Positions 31,967 through 40,433 of a stretch of 64,000 bases of DNA are shown here, one piece after another (position 1 is the stretch's first letter; the number at the start of each line of letters is the position of its first letter). Made by a program: the position numbers and the translations under genes. Origin of the DNA: Streptomyces sp. 1222.5 (GTDB lineage: Bacteria; Actinomycetota; Actinomycetes; Streptomycetales; Streptomycetaceae); NCBI RefSeq assembly GCF_900105245.1, contig NZ_FNSZ01000001.1:6694001-6758000 (forward strand), in the 5' to 3' direction. The notes beneath the pieces were generated by a model that saw only the letters and a program-made list of their open reading frames with translations, had not been told where the DNA came from and ran no database searches.

Positions 31967-32335
31967 GTGAGCCTGAAGATCCGCATCGACGACAGCGCGC
32001 CCCCCTACGAGCAGGTACGGGCGCAGATCTCCGAGCAGGCGCGGTCCGGGTCTCTCCCGGTGGGGTACCGGCTGCCGACCGTGCGCGGGCTCGCCGAGTC
32101 CCTGGGGCTCGCGGTGAACACGGTGGCCAAGGCGTACCGGGCCCTGGAGGGCGACGGGGTGATCGAGACGCGGGGGCGCAACGGCACGTTCGTGGCCGCC
32201 GCCGGCTCGGCCGCCGAGCGTGAGGCGTCGTCGGCCGCACAGGCGTACGCGGAGCGGGTGCGGCGGCTGGGCCTGGGCGAGGACGAGGCCCTGGCCGCGG
32301 TCCGCGACGCCCTACGCGCGGCCTACGGCGAGTAG
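31967..32335 (+). CDS. GntR-family regulator, YtrA type
   Basis: This 122-residue protein has the winged HTH (SAPPYEQVRAQISEQARSGSLPVGYRLPTVRGLAESLGLAVNTVAKAYRALEGDGVIETRGRNGTFV) followed by only 40 helical residues. That short effector-less C-terminus marks the YtrA subfamily, whose members often regulate ABC transporters. None is adjacent here. GTG 31967 has no ribosome-binding site; GACAAT ends 6 nt upstream, so the message is probably leaderless. Confidence 0.88.
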   Translation: MSLKIRIDDSAPPYEQVRAQISEQARSGSLPVGYRLPTVRGLAESLGLAVNTVAKAYRALEGDGVIETRGRNGTFVAAAGSAAEREASSAAQAYAERVRRLGLGEDEALAAVRDALRAAYGE

Positions 32336-32386
32336 CCGGGCACCGCGGTACGGCCGGGGCGGCTCCGGCACCGGGCCGCACGGCGG

Positions 32387-33157
32387 TCACCGGTGCCGCG
32401 CCGGCTCCGGAAACCGTGTCACCGTCAGGCCCGCCCGGCCCGCCGCCCTGCCGAAGACCACCGCGTCCCGGACCGCCGCGCCTCCCGGGTCGTTGTTGAA
32501 GAACGCGTACACGTCCTGCGTGCCGCCGAACGTCGTCGCGATCCGGTCCACCCATGTCTCCAGCGACCGCCGGCCGTAGCGCGGCCACGGCTGGGCGCGG
32601 CCCTGGTGGAAACGGACGTAGCCCCAGCCGGTGGTGCGCCACAACGGGGCGACCGGGCGGGCCAGGACGTCCGCCCAGCACAGGGCCGCGCCCCGGGACT
32701 CCAGCACCGCGCGTACCTCCGGCGTCCACCACGAGTCGTGGCGCGGCTCGACCGCGACCCGCGTACCGGTCGGGAAGCAGGCCAGGCAGGCGTCCAGCAG
32801 GGCCGGGTCGGCACGCAGGGTGGGCGGGAGCTGGAGGAGGACCGGGCCCAGCCGGTCGCCGAGCCCCGCCGCGTGGCTCATCAGCCGCTCCACCGGCTCC
32901 CCGGGATCCTTCAGTCGCTTGATGTGGGTGAGGTAGCGGCTGGCCTTGACCGCGACCACGAAGTCCGGGGGCACCCGCTCGCGCCACGCCTCGAAGTTCT
33001 CGCGCGTCGGCAGCCGGTAGAAGGCGTTGTTGATCTCCACCGTCGCGAACAGCCGGGTGTACTCCTCCAGCCACAGCCGCGCCGGGACCCCGGCCGGATA
33101 GACGAGGTCCCGCCAGTCCTTGTACTGCCACCCGGAGGTGCCGACGAACAAGGTCAT
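32387..33157 (-). CDS. DUF72 (YecE-like) protein
   Basis: This 256-residue TIM-barrel-like protein opens with FVGTSGWQYKDWRDLVYPAG and includes VEINNAFYRLPTRENFEAW and FVVAVKASRYLTHIKRL. Near the end is DVYAFFNNDPGG. These are DUF72 family signatures. No reaction has been assigned; the fold resembles xylose isomerase-type barrels. ATG 33157 has a weak ribosome-binding site. It follows the AAA ATPase gene by 15 bp on the same strand, so the two probably share a transcript. Confidence 0.88.
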   Translation of the reverse strand: MTLFVGTSGWQYKDWRDLVYPAGVPARLWLEEYTRLFATVEINNAFYRLPTRENFEAWRERVPPDFVVAVKASRYLTHIKRLKDPGEPVERLMSHAAGLGDRLGPVLLQLPPTLRADPALLDACLACFPTGTRVAVEPRHDSWWTPEVRAVLESRGAALCWADVLARPVAPLWRTTGWGYVRFHQGRAQPWPRYGRRSLETWVDRIATTFGGTQDVYAFFNNDPGGAAVRDAVVFGRAAGRAGLTVTRFPEPARHR

Positions 33158-33172
33158 GGCACCATCAAAGCA

Positions 33173-34267
33173 CTACAGGTACAGGCCCGCGTCCGCCCCT
33201 TCCCGGGCGCCCGGCACCGACGTCGGCGTCGTGCCCCTGCGCAGCGCGTACAGCTCGGCGAGGGTCGCCCCCTCCCGGCCGACACCCTCCTCCGTGCCCA
33301 GCCAGTTCACCGCCTCGCCGCGGGTCAGCGGGCCCACCTCGATGCGGGCCAGACAGCGGCCGGGGCGGACCACCGCCGGGTGCAGCCGCTCCAGGTCCTC
33401 GTTGGTGGTGACGCCCACCAGGACGTTGCGGCCCTGGCCGAGCAGCCCGTCGGTGAGGTTCAGCAGCCGGGACAGCGCCTGGCCCGCCGTGTGCCGGGCC
33501 TCGCCGCGGATCAGCTCGTCGCAGTCCTCCAGCAGCAGGAGCCGCCAGCGGCCCTTGCCGGCGCCGTCGTCCTCGCCGATCGCGATGTCCATCAGATAGC
33601 CGACGTCGGAGAAGAGCCGCTCCGGGTCGAGCACGCAGTCGACCTGGCACCAGTCCCGCCAGGAACGGGCCAGGGTGCGCAGTGCCGAGGTCTTCCCGGT
33701 GCCGGGCGGTCCGTGCAGCAGGAGCAGCCGCCCGGCGATGTCCTCCGGGGTCGTCTTCATCAGACGGTCCATCGCGTCCGCCACCGGCGCGGTGTAGTTG
33801 GGCCGGATCTCGTCCCAGGTGCCCGCCGAGATCTGCCGGGTGGTGCGGTGCGGGCCGCGCCTCGGCGAGACGTACCAGAACCCCATCGTCACGTTCTCCG
33901 GCTGCGGTTCGGGCTCGTCGGCCGCGCCGTCCGTGGCCTGGTCGAGGATCCGCTTCGCCAGTTCGGCGCTGGTCGCGGTGACCGTGACGTCCGCACCCCG
34001 GTTCCAGCGCGACACCAGCAGGGTCCAGCCGTCGCCCTCGGCGAGGGTCGCGCTGCGGTCGTCGTCGCGGGCGACCCGCAGCACACGGGCGCCGTCCGGC
34101 ACCAGGGTCGCGCCGGAACGCACGCGATCGATGTTCGCCGCGTGCGAGTACGGCTGCTCGCCCGTCGCGAAGCGGCCGAGGAACAGCGCGTCGACGACGT
34201 CGGACGGCGAGTCGGAGTCGTCGACGTGGAGCCGGATCGGCAGAGCGTCGTGTGGGTTCGCAGACAT
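33173..34267 (-). CDS. DUF5925/AAA-family ATPase
   Basis: This 364-residue protein has an N-terminal DUF5925-type domain (about 1-130, LPIRLHVDDSDSPSDVVDALFLGRFATGEQPYS). A single AAA module follows: Walker A LLLHGPPGTGKTSALR, Walker B LLLLEDCDELI, sensor 1-like VGVTTNEDL and Arg finger-like VVRPGRC. It resembles AAA proteins that remodel protein complexes, for example of the CbxX/ClpX-like type, but the substrate is unknown. ATG 34267 (MSANPHD) is chosen, since the residues upstream to 34504 look non-coding. It is the first gene of the pair with DUF72. Confidence 0.85.
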   Translation of the reverse strand: MSANPHDALPIRLHVDDSDSPSDVVDALFLGRFATGEQPYSHAANIDRVRSGATLVPDGARVLRVARDDDRSATLAEGDGWTLLVSRWNRGADVTVTATSAELAKRILDQATDGAADEPEPQPENVTMGFWYVSPRRGPHRTTRQISAGTWDEIRPNYTAPVADAMDRLMKTTPEDIAGRLLLLHGPPGTGKTSALRTLARSWRDWCQVDCVLDPERLFSDVGYLMDIAIGEDDGAGKGRWRLLLLEDCDELIRGEARHTAGQALSRLLNLTDGLLGQGRNVLVGVTTNEDLERLHPAVVRPGRCLARIEVGPLTRGEAVNWLGTEEGVGREGATLAELYALRRGTTPTSVPGAREGADAGLYL

Positions 34268-34567
34268 GCCGCCATGATCCGGCACGGATGTCCTCCGCGC
34301 ACGGCATTTCCGCCGCTTGTTCCGGGTGTTCCAGAACTGTTCCGGGTGTTCCCGGGGAGCTGACCGGCGCCCTCCGGTGCCACCGGTACGGCCGAGGCCG
34401 CCGCCTGACGGCCCGTCAACGCTCGGTCCAGGCATGCGCAATAGATGAGCAGTGAACGTTTCGCGTTGATCCTGTTGAGACCCCAAAAGTCTTGGCATGG
34501 ACACTTCCCGTCAACACGCGTAGTTGCTACGACAGTTGTGGCAGAGATGCTGCTAAAGGGAGGTTCC
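34268..34567. promoter_or_regulatory. Divergent region before the secreted esterase gene
   Basis: This 300-bp gap separates the AAA gene from the SGNH esterase. The half nearest the esterase is relatively AT-rich (34440-34560) and probably holds its promoter. A direct repeat of GTTCCGGGTGTTCC occurs near 34317-34351. I see no gene. Confidence 0.4.
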
Positions 34568-35371
34568 ATGAGACGTTCCCGACTTACCGGATTCGTGACC
34601 TCGCTCCTCCTCGCCGCCGGCCTCGGTCTCACCGGGGCCGCTTCGGCGCAGGCGTCCACGACCGCCGCCGGTGGCTACGTGGCCCTCGGCGACTCCTACT
34701 CCTCCGGGGTGGGATCCGGCAGTTACATCAGCTCCAGCGGCAGTTGTGACCGCAGCACCAAGGCGTATCCGTACCTGTGGAACGCCGCCCACAGCCCGTC
34801 GTCGTTCGCCTTCAACGCCTGCTCGGGCGCCAAGACGGACGACGTGCTCGCGGGCCAGCTCGGCTCGCTGAACTCCTCCACCTCGCTGGTGTCCCTCACC
34901 ATCGGCGGCAACGACGCCGGCTTCGCCGACGTCATGACGACCTGTGTGCTCCAGTCCGACAGCGCCTGCATCTCCAAGATCAACACCGCCAGGGCGTACG
35001 TCGCCAACACGCTTCCCGGCAAGCTGGACACCGTCTACGACACGATCAGCGCCAAGGCCCCGTCCGCCCGGGTGGTCGTCATCGGCTACCCCCGCTTCTA
35101 CCTGCTCGGCCAGTCCTGCCTCGGCCTCTCCGAGACCAAGAGGTCCGCGATCAACGACGCGTCCGACTTCCTCAACACCACCATCAAGGCCCGCGTCGCC
35201 GCCCACAGCTTCGTCTTCGGCGACGTCCGGACCACGTTCTCCGGTCACGAGATCTGCTCGAGCAACTCCTGGCTGCACAGCGTCAACTGGCTCAACATCG
35301 GCGAGTCCTACCACCCCACCGCGGCCGGCCAGTCCGGCGGCTACCTGCCGGTGCTCACGAACAACGCGTGA
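34568..35371 (+). CDS. Secreted SGNH-family esterase/lipase
   Basis: This 267-residue exported hydrolase closely resembles the characterised Streptomyces SGNH lipases, such as that of S. coelicolor SCO1725 and S. rimosus. The signal peptide ends near residue 29. Block I is ALGDSYSSG with catalytic Ser43, block II includes the Gly in NACSG, block III is GGNDAG and block V is YHPTAAGQ with the catalytic His. Six Cys are placed for three disulfides. GGGAGG lies 6 nt before ATG 34568. The likely substrates are short- to long-chain acyl esters outside the cell. Confidence 0.95.
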   Translation: MRRSRLTGFVTSLLLAAGLGLTGAASAQASTTAAGGYVALGDSYSSGVGSGSYISSSGSCDRSTKAYPYLWNAAHSPSSFAFNACSGAKTDDVLAGQLGSLNSSTSLVSLTIGGNDAGFADVMTTCVLQSDSACISKINTARAYVANTLPGKLDTVYDTISAKAPSARVVVIGYPRFYLLGQSCLGLSETKRSAINDASDFLNTTIKARVAAHSFVFGDVRTTFSGHEICSSNSWLHSVNWLNIGESYHPTAAGQSGGYLPVLTNNA

Positions 35372-35377
35372 CCCGTT

Positions 35378-35415
35378 CGGGCTCGCCCCTCAGGGTGAAC
35401 TTGCCGGCGAGCCCG
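35378..35415. terminator. Bidirectional terminator hairpin
   Basis: CGGGCTCGCC (35378-35387) pairs perfectly with GGCGAGCCCG (35406-35415). It separates the convergent esterase and kinase genes and overlaps the kinase 3' end. Confidence 0.6.
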
Positions 35416-37033
35416 AGGCGGATGCGGAGGCCCCGTCCGACGGGGTCTCCGTCGGGGTGCAGGTCACCGAGAACGGCACGGAGTTCGAGGTCGTCCGCAC
35501 CGGACCGCGCACCTCCACGCTGATCTCGTTCTCGACCGTCCCACCCCCTTCGGGGTACGCCGTGACCGTCACCCGCACCTGCTTGGTCCGGCCGGCGCCC
35601 TCCGCGAAGGACAGCGTCTGCCACCCCGGGTCCGACACCGAACCGTGCGCCGGCACCCACCGGTACTCCACGTCGGCGGGCAGCCGCCCCACCGTGAACG
35701 TCGCCGTGAACGCCGGCGTGCCGGCCGACGGCGGCGGACAGGGCCCGGAGTACGTCGTGTCCGTACCGGTCAGGGCGACGTGCACGGACTGGGCCGGCCG
35801 GCTGCTCGCCGACGCGCTGCTGCGCGTGGGCGGCGCCGGTGCCGCCGTGTCCGCGTCGGTGCTGCCGGTGGAGGCGGGGGAGTGCGCGGTGCCGCTCGCC
35901 CGGCCGGTGCTCGCGGTGTCCTTCCCGCCGTCGCCGTCACCGCCCTGGTGCAGCAGCGCGTACGTCAGTCCCGCCAGTGCCAGGACGACCGCGAGGACGC
36001 CGGCGACCAGGACGAGTGCGGCACGGCGGTTCCGCCCGGTCCCCGTATCCGGCTGCGCGGCCGTGGTCGCGGGGTCCGGATACCCGGTGGGCAGCGGCAT
36101 CGGCGGGGTGCCGGAGGGCTGCGGCGACCGGGACACCGTCGTCGGGGCGTACGGCGACACGACGGCCGCCGTCTCCGTCCGGGACGTGCCGCCCGCCGCC
36201 ACCAGCCGCAACTCCCGCTCGGCCTGCTCCGCGGACAGCCTCTCGGCCGGGTCCTTGCGCAGCAGCCCGGCGATCACGGGCGCCAGCGGACCCGCCCGGC
36301 GGGCCGGCGGCAACTCCTCGTCCACCACGGCCCGCAGGGTGCTCAGCGGGGTGTCCTGCCGGAACGGGGTGACGCCTTCCACAGCGGCGTACAGCAGCAC
36401 GCCCAGCGACCACAGGTCCGACTCCGGCCCCGGCGTGCGCCCCAGCGCCCGCTCCGGAGCGAGGAACTCGGGTGAGCCGATCACCTCGCCGGTCATCGTC
36501 AGCGCGGACGTGCCCTCGACCGTGGCGATCCCGAAGTCGGTGAGGACCACCCGGCCGTCGTTGGCCAGCAGCACGTTGGCCGGCTTCACGTCGCGGTGCA
36601 GCACCCCGGCCGCGTGCGCGCCGCGCAGCGCCGAGAGGACCTCGGCCCCGATGTGCGCGGCCCGCTGCGGCGCCATCGGACCCTCCGCCTCCAACTGGTC
36701 GGCGAGGGACAGGCCGCGCACCAGCTCCATCACGATCCAGGGCCGGCCCGCCTCCATCGCCACGTCGTACACGGTGACCACGTTGCGGTTCGCGACCCTG
36801 GCCGCCGCCCACGCCTCACGCTCCAGGCGGGCGTACATCCGCTCCACGTCCGAGGCCGGCAGCCCGGCCGGGGCCCGCACCTCCTTGACGGCCACCTCCC
36901 GGTGCAGCGCCTCGTCACGGGCGCGCCACACCGTTCCCATGCCGCCCTCGCCCAGCGGGGACAGCAGGCGGTAGCGGTCCGCGATCACACGTTCACGGCC
37001 CGGCTCTTCGGACACGGGCGCCCCCCAAGGCAT
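35390..37033 (-). CDS. Membrane-anchored Ser/Thr protein kinase (PknB-like)
   Basis: This is a Hanks-type kinase of about 547 residues. The kinase domain (about 20-280) shows the glycine loop LGEGGMGTVW, VAVKE with the ATP-binding Lys, the catalytic loop HRDVKPANVLL, DFG and the APE-like APERAL. A Pro/Thr-rich linker, one TM helix (RRAALVLVAGVLAVVLALAGLTYALL) and an extracellular Ser/Thr-rich stretch with an immunoglobulin-like C-terminal segment follow; no PASTA repeats are present. Starts possible are GTG 37051, ATG 37033 (used) or GTG 37015, which has GGGGGG upstream. The sensor partner and substrates are unknown. Confidence 0.88.
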   Translation of the reverse strand: MPWGAPVSEEPGRERVIADRYRLLSPLGEGGMGTVWRARDEALHREVAVKEVRAPAGLPASDVERMYARLEREAWAAARVANRNVVTVYDVAMEAGRPWIVMELVRGLSLADQLEAEGPMAPQRAAHIGAEVLSALRGAHAAGVLHRDVKPANVLLANDGRVVLTDFGIATVEGTSALTMTGEVIGSPEFLAPERALGRTPGPESDLWSLGVLLYAAVEGVTPFRQDTPLSTLRAVVDEELPPARRAGPLAPVIAGLLRKDPAERLSAEQAERELRLVAAGGTSRTETAAVVSPYAPTTVSRSPQPSGTPPMPLPTGYPDPATTAAQPDTGTGRNRRAALVLVAGVLAVVLALAGLTYALLHQGGDGDGGKDTASTGRASGTAHSPASTGSTDADTAAPAPPTRSSASASSRPAQSVHVALTGTDTTYSGPCPPPSAGTPAFTATFTVGRLPADVEYRWVPAHGSVSDPGWQTLSFAEGAGRTKQVRVTVTAYPEGGGTVENEISVEVRGPVRTTSNSVPFSVTCTPTETPSDGASASASGSPASSP

Positions 37034-37060
37034 CTCGCGCGAATTCTCCACAAAAGTAGC

Positions 37061-38668
37061 TCAGCCGAGCGCGGATGCGGCCCCCTTGAGCACCAATCCG
37101 ATACCCAGGGCCAGCACCACCGACGCGGAGACGAGCGGCAGGGTCCGGCGGACGAGGGCGGTCAGCGGGTGGGCCGTCCAGCGCGGGCGCCGGTCCAGTA
37201 CCCGGGTGGCGCCGGCACCGAGCCGTACGACGGCGAACCCGGCCGCGCTGAGCGTCAGCGCGAGCCCGGCCCCGTACGCGACGACGAGCAGCAGCCCGAA
37301 CCAGGCCTTGCCGAGCGCCGCGGCGCCGACCAGCACCACCACGGCGGACGGGCTGGGCACCAGCCCACCGGCGAACCCGAGCAGGATCGTGCCGCGCAGG
37401 GTGGGCGCGGTGGGGTGGCTGTGCGTGTGACCGCCGTGGGTGTGCACCACACCGCCGTGGTGGTGATGCCCGCCGTCGTGGTCGTGGTCGTGATCGTGAT
37501 GGTGGTCGTGGTGCCCGTGCCGGTGGGTGCGTCCGTCGTGGCCGTGGTGGTGTCCCGCACCCGCGGCCCCCGGGTGCGCGCCGACCAGTGCCAACGGGCG
37601 TTCCCCGGCGGCCTCGTGGGAGTGCGCCTCGGGACGCGGGTGCATGTGTGCCCGGCTGTGCCAGGCCCGGCGTACGAGGTTGACGCCGGCCACGAGCACC
37701 AGCACGCCGCTGGCGATGCCCAGCCAGGCGATCACCGAGGGCGTGGCGGCCGAACCGGCCGTGACGAGCAGGCCCAGCGCGACGACGCCGAGGGTGTGGG
37801 TCACGGTGACCGAGGCGGCCAGGGGCAGTACGTCCCGCAGCCGGGCCCGGCCCCCGCGCGCCGCCGCCGTCGCGGCCATCAGCGTCTTGCCGTGGCCCGG
37901 GGCGAGCGCGTGCATCGCGCCCAGGGCGACCGCGATGAGCAGGGCGAGCGCGGCGAAACCGACGGTGAGGTCATGGCGGGCCACCAGGTCGTCCAGGGCC
38001 CGGGTGAAGCGGTCGGCACCCCGGGGCAGCACACCGGCGCCCGGGGCGTCCTGCCGATCCCCGGTGAGCGCCGGGCCGCCGGGGCGCACCCGCAGCGAGG
38101 CGCCGGTGGTGTCGGCGGGCGAGGACAGCAGGTCCTTCGGGTATGTCGTCAGTTCGTGGGAGACCGACGTCTTCGGCACGTCCGTCGCGGTGAGCGTCAT
38201 GCGGTCGCCGCGCGCGGTGATCTCGCGCCAGCCGGGGCCGCCGTCCGCGCCCGCGCCGTGGAAGCCGAGGGCGACGGTGCGGCCGCGGGGGAGCGGGGCG
38301 GTCAGCCGGCACTCCAAGCGGAGGGTGCGCAGACCGGCCTGACCGGGACGCAGCCGTGCCGTGCTCCGACCGGCCGTGAGCGTTGCCGGCCGCCCGCCGA
38401 CGGTGAGCCGGCTGCCCTCGGCGGCCCGGGCGCACCGCTGCCGCGCCCAGCCGGCCAGGCCCAGCCGCTTCAGGTCCGGGGCGGCCTGGGTGGCCGGGAT
38501 CTCGGCCAGGTCCTCCACGTGGTCGACGCGGAGCCGACCGGGAGCGGCGACCAGGCCGTCGTAGCGGTTGACCGTGAAGTTGCCGAGGGGGTGGGCGCTC
38601 GCGGTGCCGGCGGGCAGGAGCCCGAGGGCGCAGACAGCGAACAGGACGAACAGCAGACGCGGTTTCAC
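37061..38668 (-). CDS. NicO-family nickel/cobalt transporter with periplasmic domain
   Basis: This 535-residue protein has a signal peptide leading to HPLGNFTVNRYDG and a 200-residue extracytoplasmic domain. Six or more TM helices follow, with the NicO core (GAMHALAPGHGKTLMAATAAA and GFAGGLVPSPSAVVVLVG). Between core halves lies a long His-rich cytoplasmic loop with runs of HDHDHD and HHHH, suitable for binding Ni2+, Co2+ or Zn2+. RcnA-type relatives export Ni/Co; others import. GTG 38668 overlaps the TPR gene's stop, so translation is coupled. It is the last gene of the DUF4331-TPR-NicO group. Confidence 0.85.
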   Translation of the reverse strand: MKPRLLFVLFAVCALGLLPAGTASAHPLGNFTVNRYDGLVAAPGRLRVDHVEDLAEIPATQAAPDLKRLGLAGWARQRCARAAEGSRLTVGGRPATLTAGRSTARLRPGQAGLRTLRLECRLTAPLPRGRTVALGFHGAGADGGPGWREITARGDRMTLTATDVPKTSVSHELTTYPKDLLSSPADTTGASLRVRPGGPALTGDRQDAPGAGVLPRGADRFTRALDDLVARHDLTVGFAALALLIAVALGAMHALAPGHGKTLMAATAAARGGRARLRDVLPLAASVTVTHTLGVVALGLLVTAGSAATPSVIAWLGIASGVLVLVAGVNLVRRAWHSRAHMHPRPEAHSHEAAGERPLALVGAHPGAAGAGHHHGHDGRTHRHGHHDHHHDHDHDHDGGHHHHGGVVHTHGGHTHSHPTAPTLRGTILLGFAGGLVPSPSAVVVLVGAAALGKAWFGLLLVVAYGAGLALTLSAAGFAVVRLGAGATRVLDRRPRWTAHPLTALVRRTLPLVSASVVLALGIGLVLKGAASALG

Positions 38669-40332
38669 CGGGCGGCCTCCAGGGCCTTGCGGGCCCGCTC
38701 GGCGCCCAGCGGCGAGAAGCCGGGGTTCAGCTTCAGGGCCGCGTTCAGCGAGGCGCGGCCGGCCGTCCGGTGGCCCGTGGCCAGCTCGATCACGCCGCGG
38801 TGGTAGAGGAAGGCGGCGTTGCGGTAACCGGTGGCCCCGGCCCGGCGGGCGTACGGCAGGGCCTCCTCGTCGCGGCCGTTGACGTGCAGGGCCCAGGCGA
38901 GGGCGTCCGCGGTGTGCACGGTGTGCCTGCGGGCCCATTCGGCGCGGGCCGCCCGCAGTGCGGCCCTCCGGTCGCCGTGGTCGGCCGCGGCGAGCGCGGT
39001 GTCCAGGTCCGCGTCGACGCCGTTGGCGCGGGCCAGCGCGATCCACGCGTCCACGAGGGCGTACTGCCGCCGGGCCCGCGCCCGGTCGCCGGCCGCGCCC
39101 CGCGCCTCGTACAGCTCGCCCAGTTCGACGAGCGGTCCGGGCAGCGGATACTGCGCGACCACCGTCTCCAGTCCCTTGATGGCCGCCGCGCGGTCACCGG
39201 TCGCCGCCTGCGCGCGGGCCCGGCCCTCCAGCGCCGGCAGATAGGTGTCGTCCGCGGCGAGTGCGCGGGCGTAGTAGGTGAGGGCCGCCTTGTGGTCGCC
39301 CTGGTTCCAGGCGAGCTGGCCGAGCTGCGCGGCCACGTACGCCGTGTCGCCGGGCGAACTCGCGACGGACAGCGCCTGCTTCAGGACCCGGCGGGCCGTC
39401 CGCACGTCGCCCCGCAACTCGTGGACGTAGGCGTAGCGGGTGAAGACCGGCACTCCCGGCTTGCGCGCGTCGGCCGTCGTGGCCGCCTCGGACGCCTCGG
39501 CGTACCGGCCGAGTTCGACCAGGGCGTCGAGGCGGGAGGACAGCGCGCGCTCGCTGTACGGGTTCTGCCGGAGGGCCTCGTCGGAGTGGACCAGGGCGTG
39601 CTCGAAGTCGTGCCGGGCCGCGGCGAGAGCGGCGCGTCCGGCCAGCGCCTGGTCGTTGTCCGGTGCGAGCGACAGGGAACGCCGCAGTGCCTTCTCCGCC
39701 TGCGGGTACCGGGAGGGATCGCCCTTGGTCCGCGCCTGCTCGACGTAGGCGAGGCCCAGGGTGGCCCAGCCGCCGGCGTCCCTGGGCTGGGACCGCAGGT
39801 GGGCCTGGAGCGCGGCGATGCTCGCGTCCAGGTTCCCGCCGCCGAGGACACCGGGGTCCACGGCACGGGAGGCGACCGGCACCGACGCGGGCGCCCGGTC
39901 GGTACCGAGGGCGATCGCCCCACCGGTCATGGCCACCGTCAGCAGCACGCCGCACACCGCGAGCTGAGCCCCTCGCCAGTGGCGCCCGGCACCACGCACC
40001 CGCCGGACGGCGGCCACACGGTCGTCGGGGCCGGGAGCTTCGGGCTCGTCGGCGCCGGTCGCGGGCTCGCCGGTGTCCGCGGGGGAGGGTGCGTCGTGAT
40101 CGGCGCCGGCGGAGTGGTGGTCCTCGGCGCCGCCGACGGGCTCGCCGCCGTCCGTGGCGGAAGCGTCATGCGCGTCGCCGCCGGGAGCCGCGTTCTCGCC
40201 GGCCGGCGGTTCACCGGCGGTCGGGCCGGACGGTTCACCGGCGTCCGGGCGGGCGTCGGAGGGCCCGCGTGCGCCGGAGCCGGCGGTCACCGTTTCCGTC
40301 GCGTCTCCGATGTCGTTCCTGCGCGGGGCCAT
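38665..40332 (-). CDS. Membrane-anchored TPR protein
   Basis: This 555-residue protein has a cytosolic acidic, Gly/Ala/Pro-rich N-terminal part of about 110 residues, one TM (QLAVCGVLLTVAMTGGAIALG), then about ten tetratricopeptide-like helical pairs to the end (for example WATLGLAYVEQARTKGDPSRYPQAEKALRRSLSLAPDN). The TPR array would be outside the membrane and should act as a scaffold. I chose ATG 40332, because the GGAGAGGGC site is directly upstream and the longer frame to 40467 has atypical composition. The stop overlaps the NicO start, and the gene lies 101 bp after the DUF4331 gene. Confidence 0.85.
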   Translation of the reverse strand: MAPRRNDIGDATETVTAGSGARGPSDARPDAGEPSGPTAGEPPAGENAAPGGDAHDASATDGGEPVGGAEDHHSAGADHDAPSPADTGEPATGADEPEAPGPDDRVAAVRRVRGAGRHWRGAQLAVCGVLLTVAMTGGAIALGTDRAPASVPVASRAVDPGVLGGGNLDASIAALQAHLRSQPRDAGGWATLGLAYVEQARTKGDPSRYPQAEKALRRSLSLAPDNDQALAGRAALAAARHDFEHALVHSDEALRQNPYSERALSSRLDALVELGRYAEASEAATTADARKPGVPVFTRYAYVHELRGDVRTARRVLKQALSVASSPGDTAYVAAQLGQLAWNQGDHKAALTYYARALAADDTYLPALEGRARAQAATGDRAAAIKGLETVVAQYPLPGPLVELGELYEARGAAGDRARARRQYALVDAWIALARANGVDADLDTALAAADHGDRRAALRAARAEWARRHTVHTADALAWALHVNGRDEEALPYARRAGATGYRNAAFLYHRGVIELATGHRTAGRASLNAALKLNPGFSPLGAERARKALEAAR

Positions 40333-40433
40333 GCCCTCTCCTCGGTCGCCCGGTGGTGTCGGAAGGGGAAGGCGCGGCCCGCCGTGGGGGAAGGGAACAC
40401 GGGCCGCGCCGGTTTGGGGGGGGGGAGTGCGGG

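Noticed and set aside
37440..37560. Repeated CATCAC/GTGGTC-like short units that look like a microsatellite
   Set aside because: They encode the His/Asp-rich loop of the NicO transporter; codon repetition explains them.
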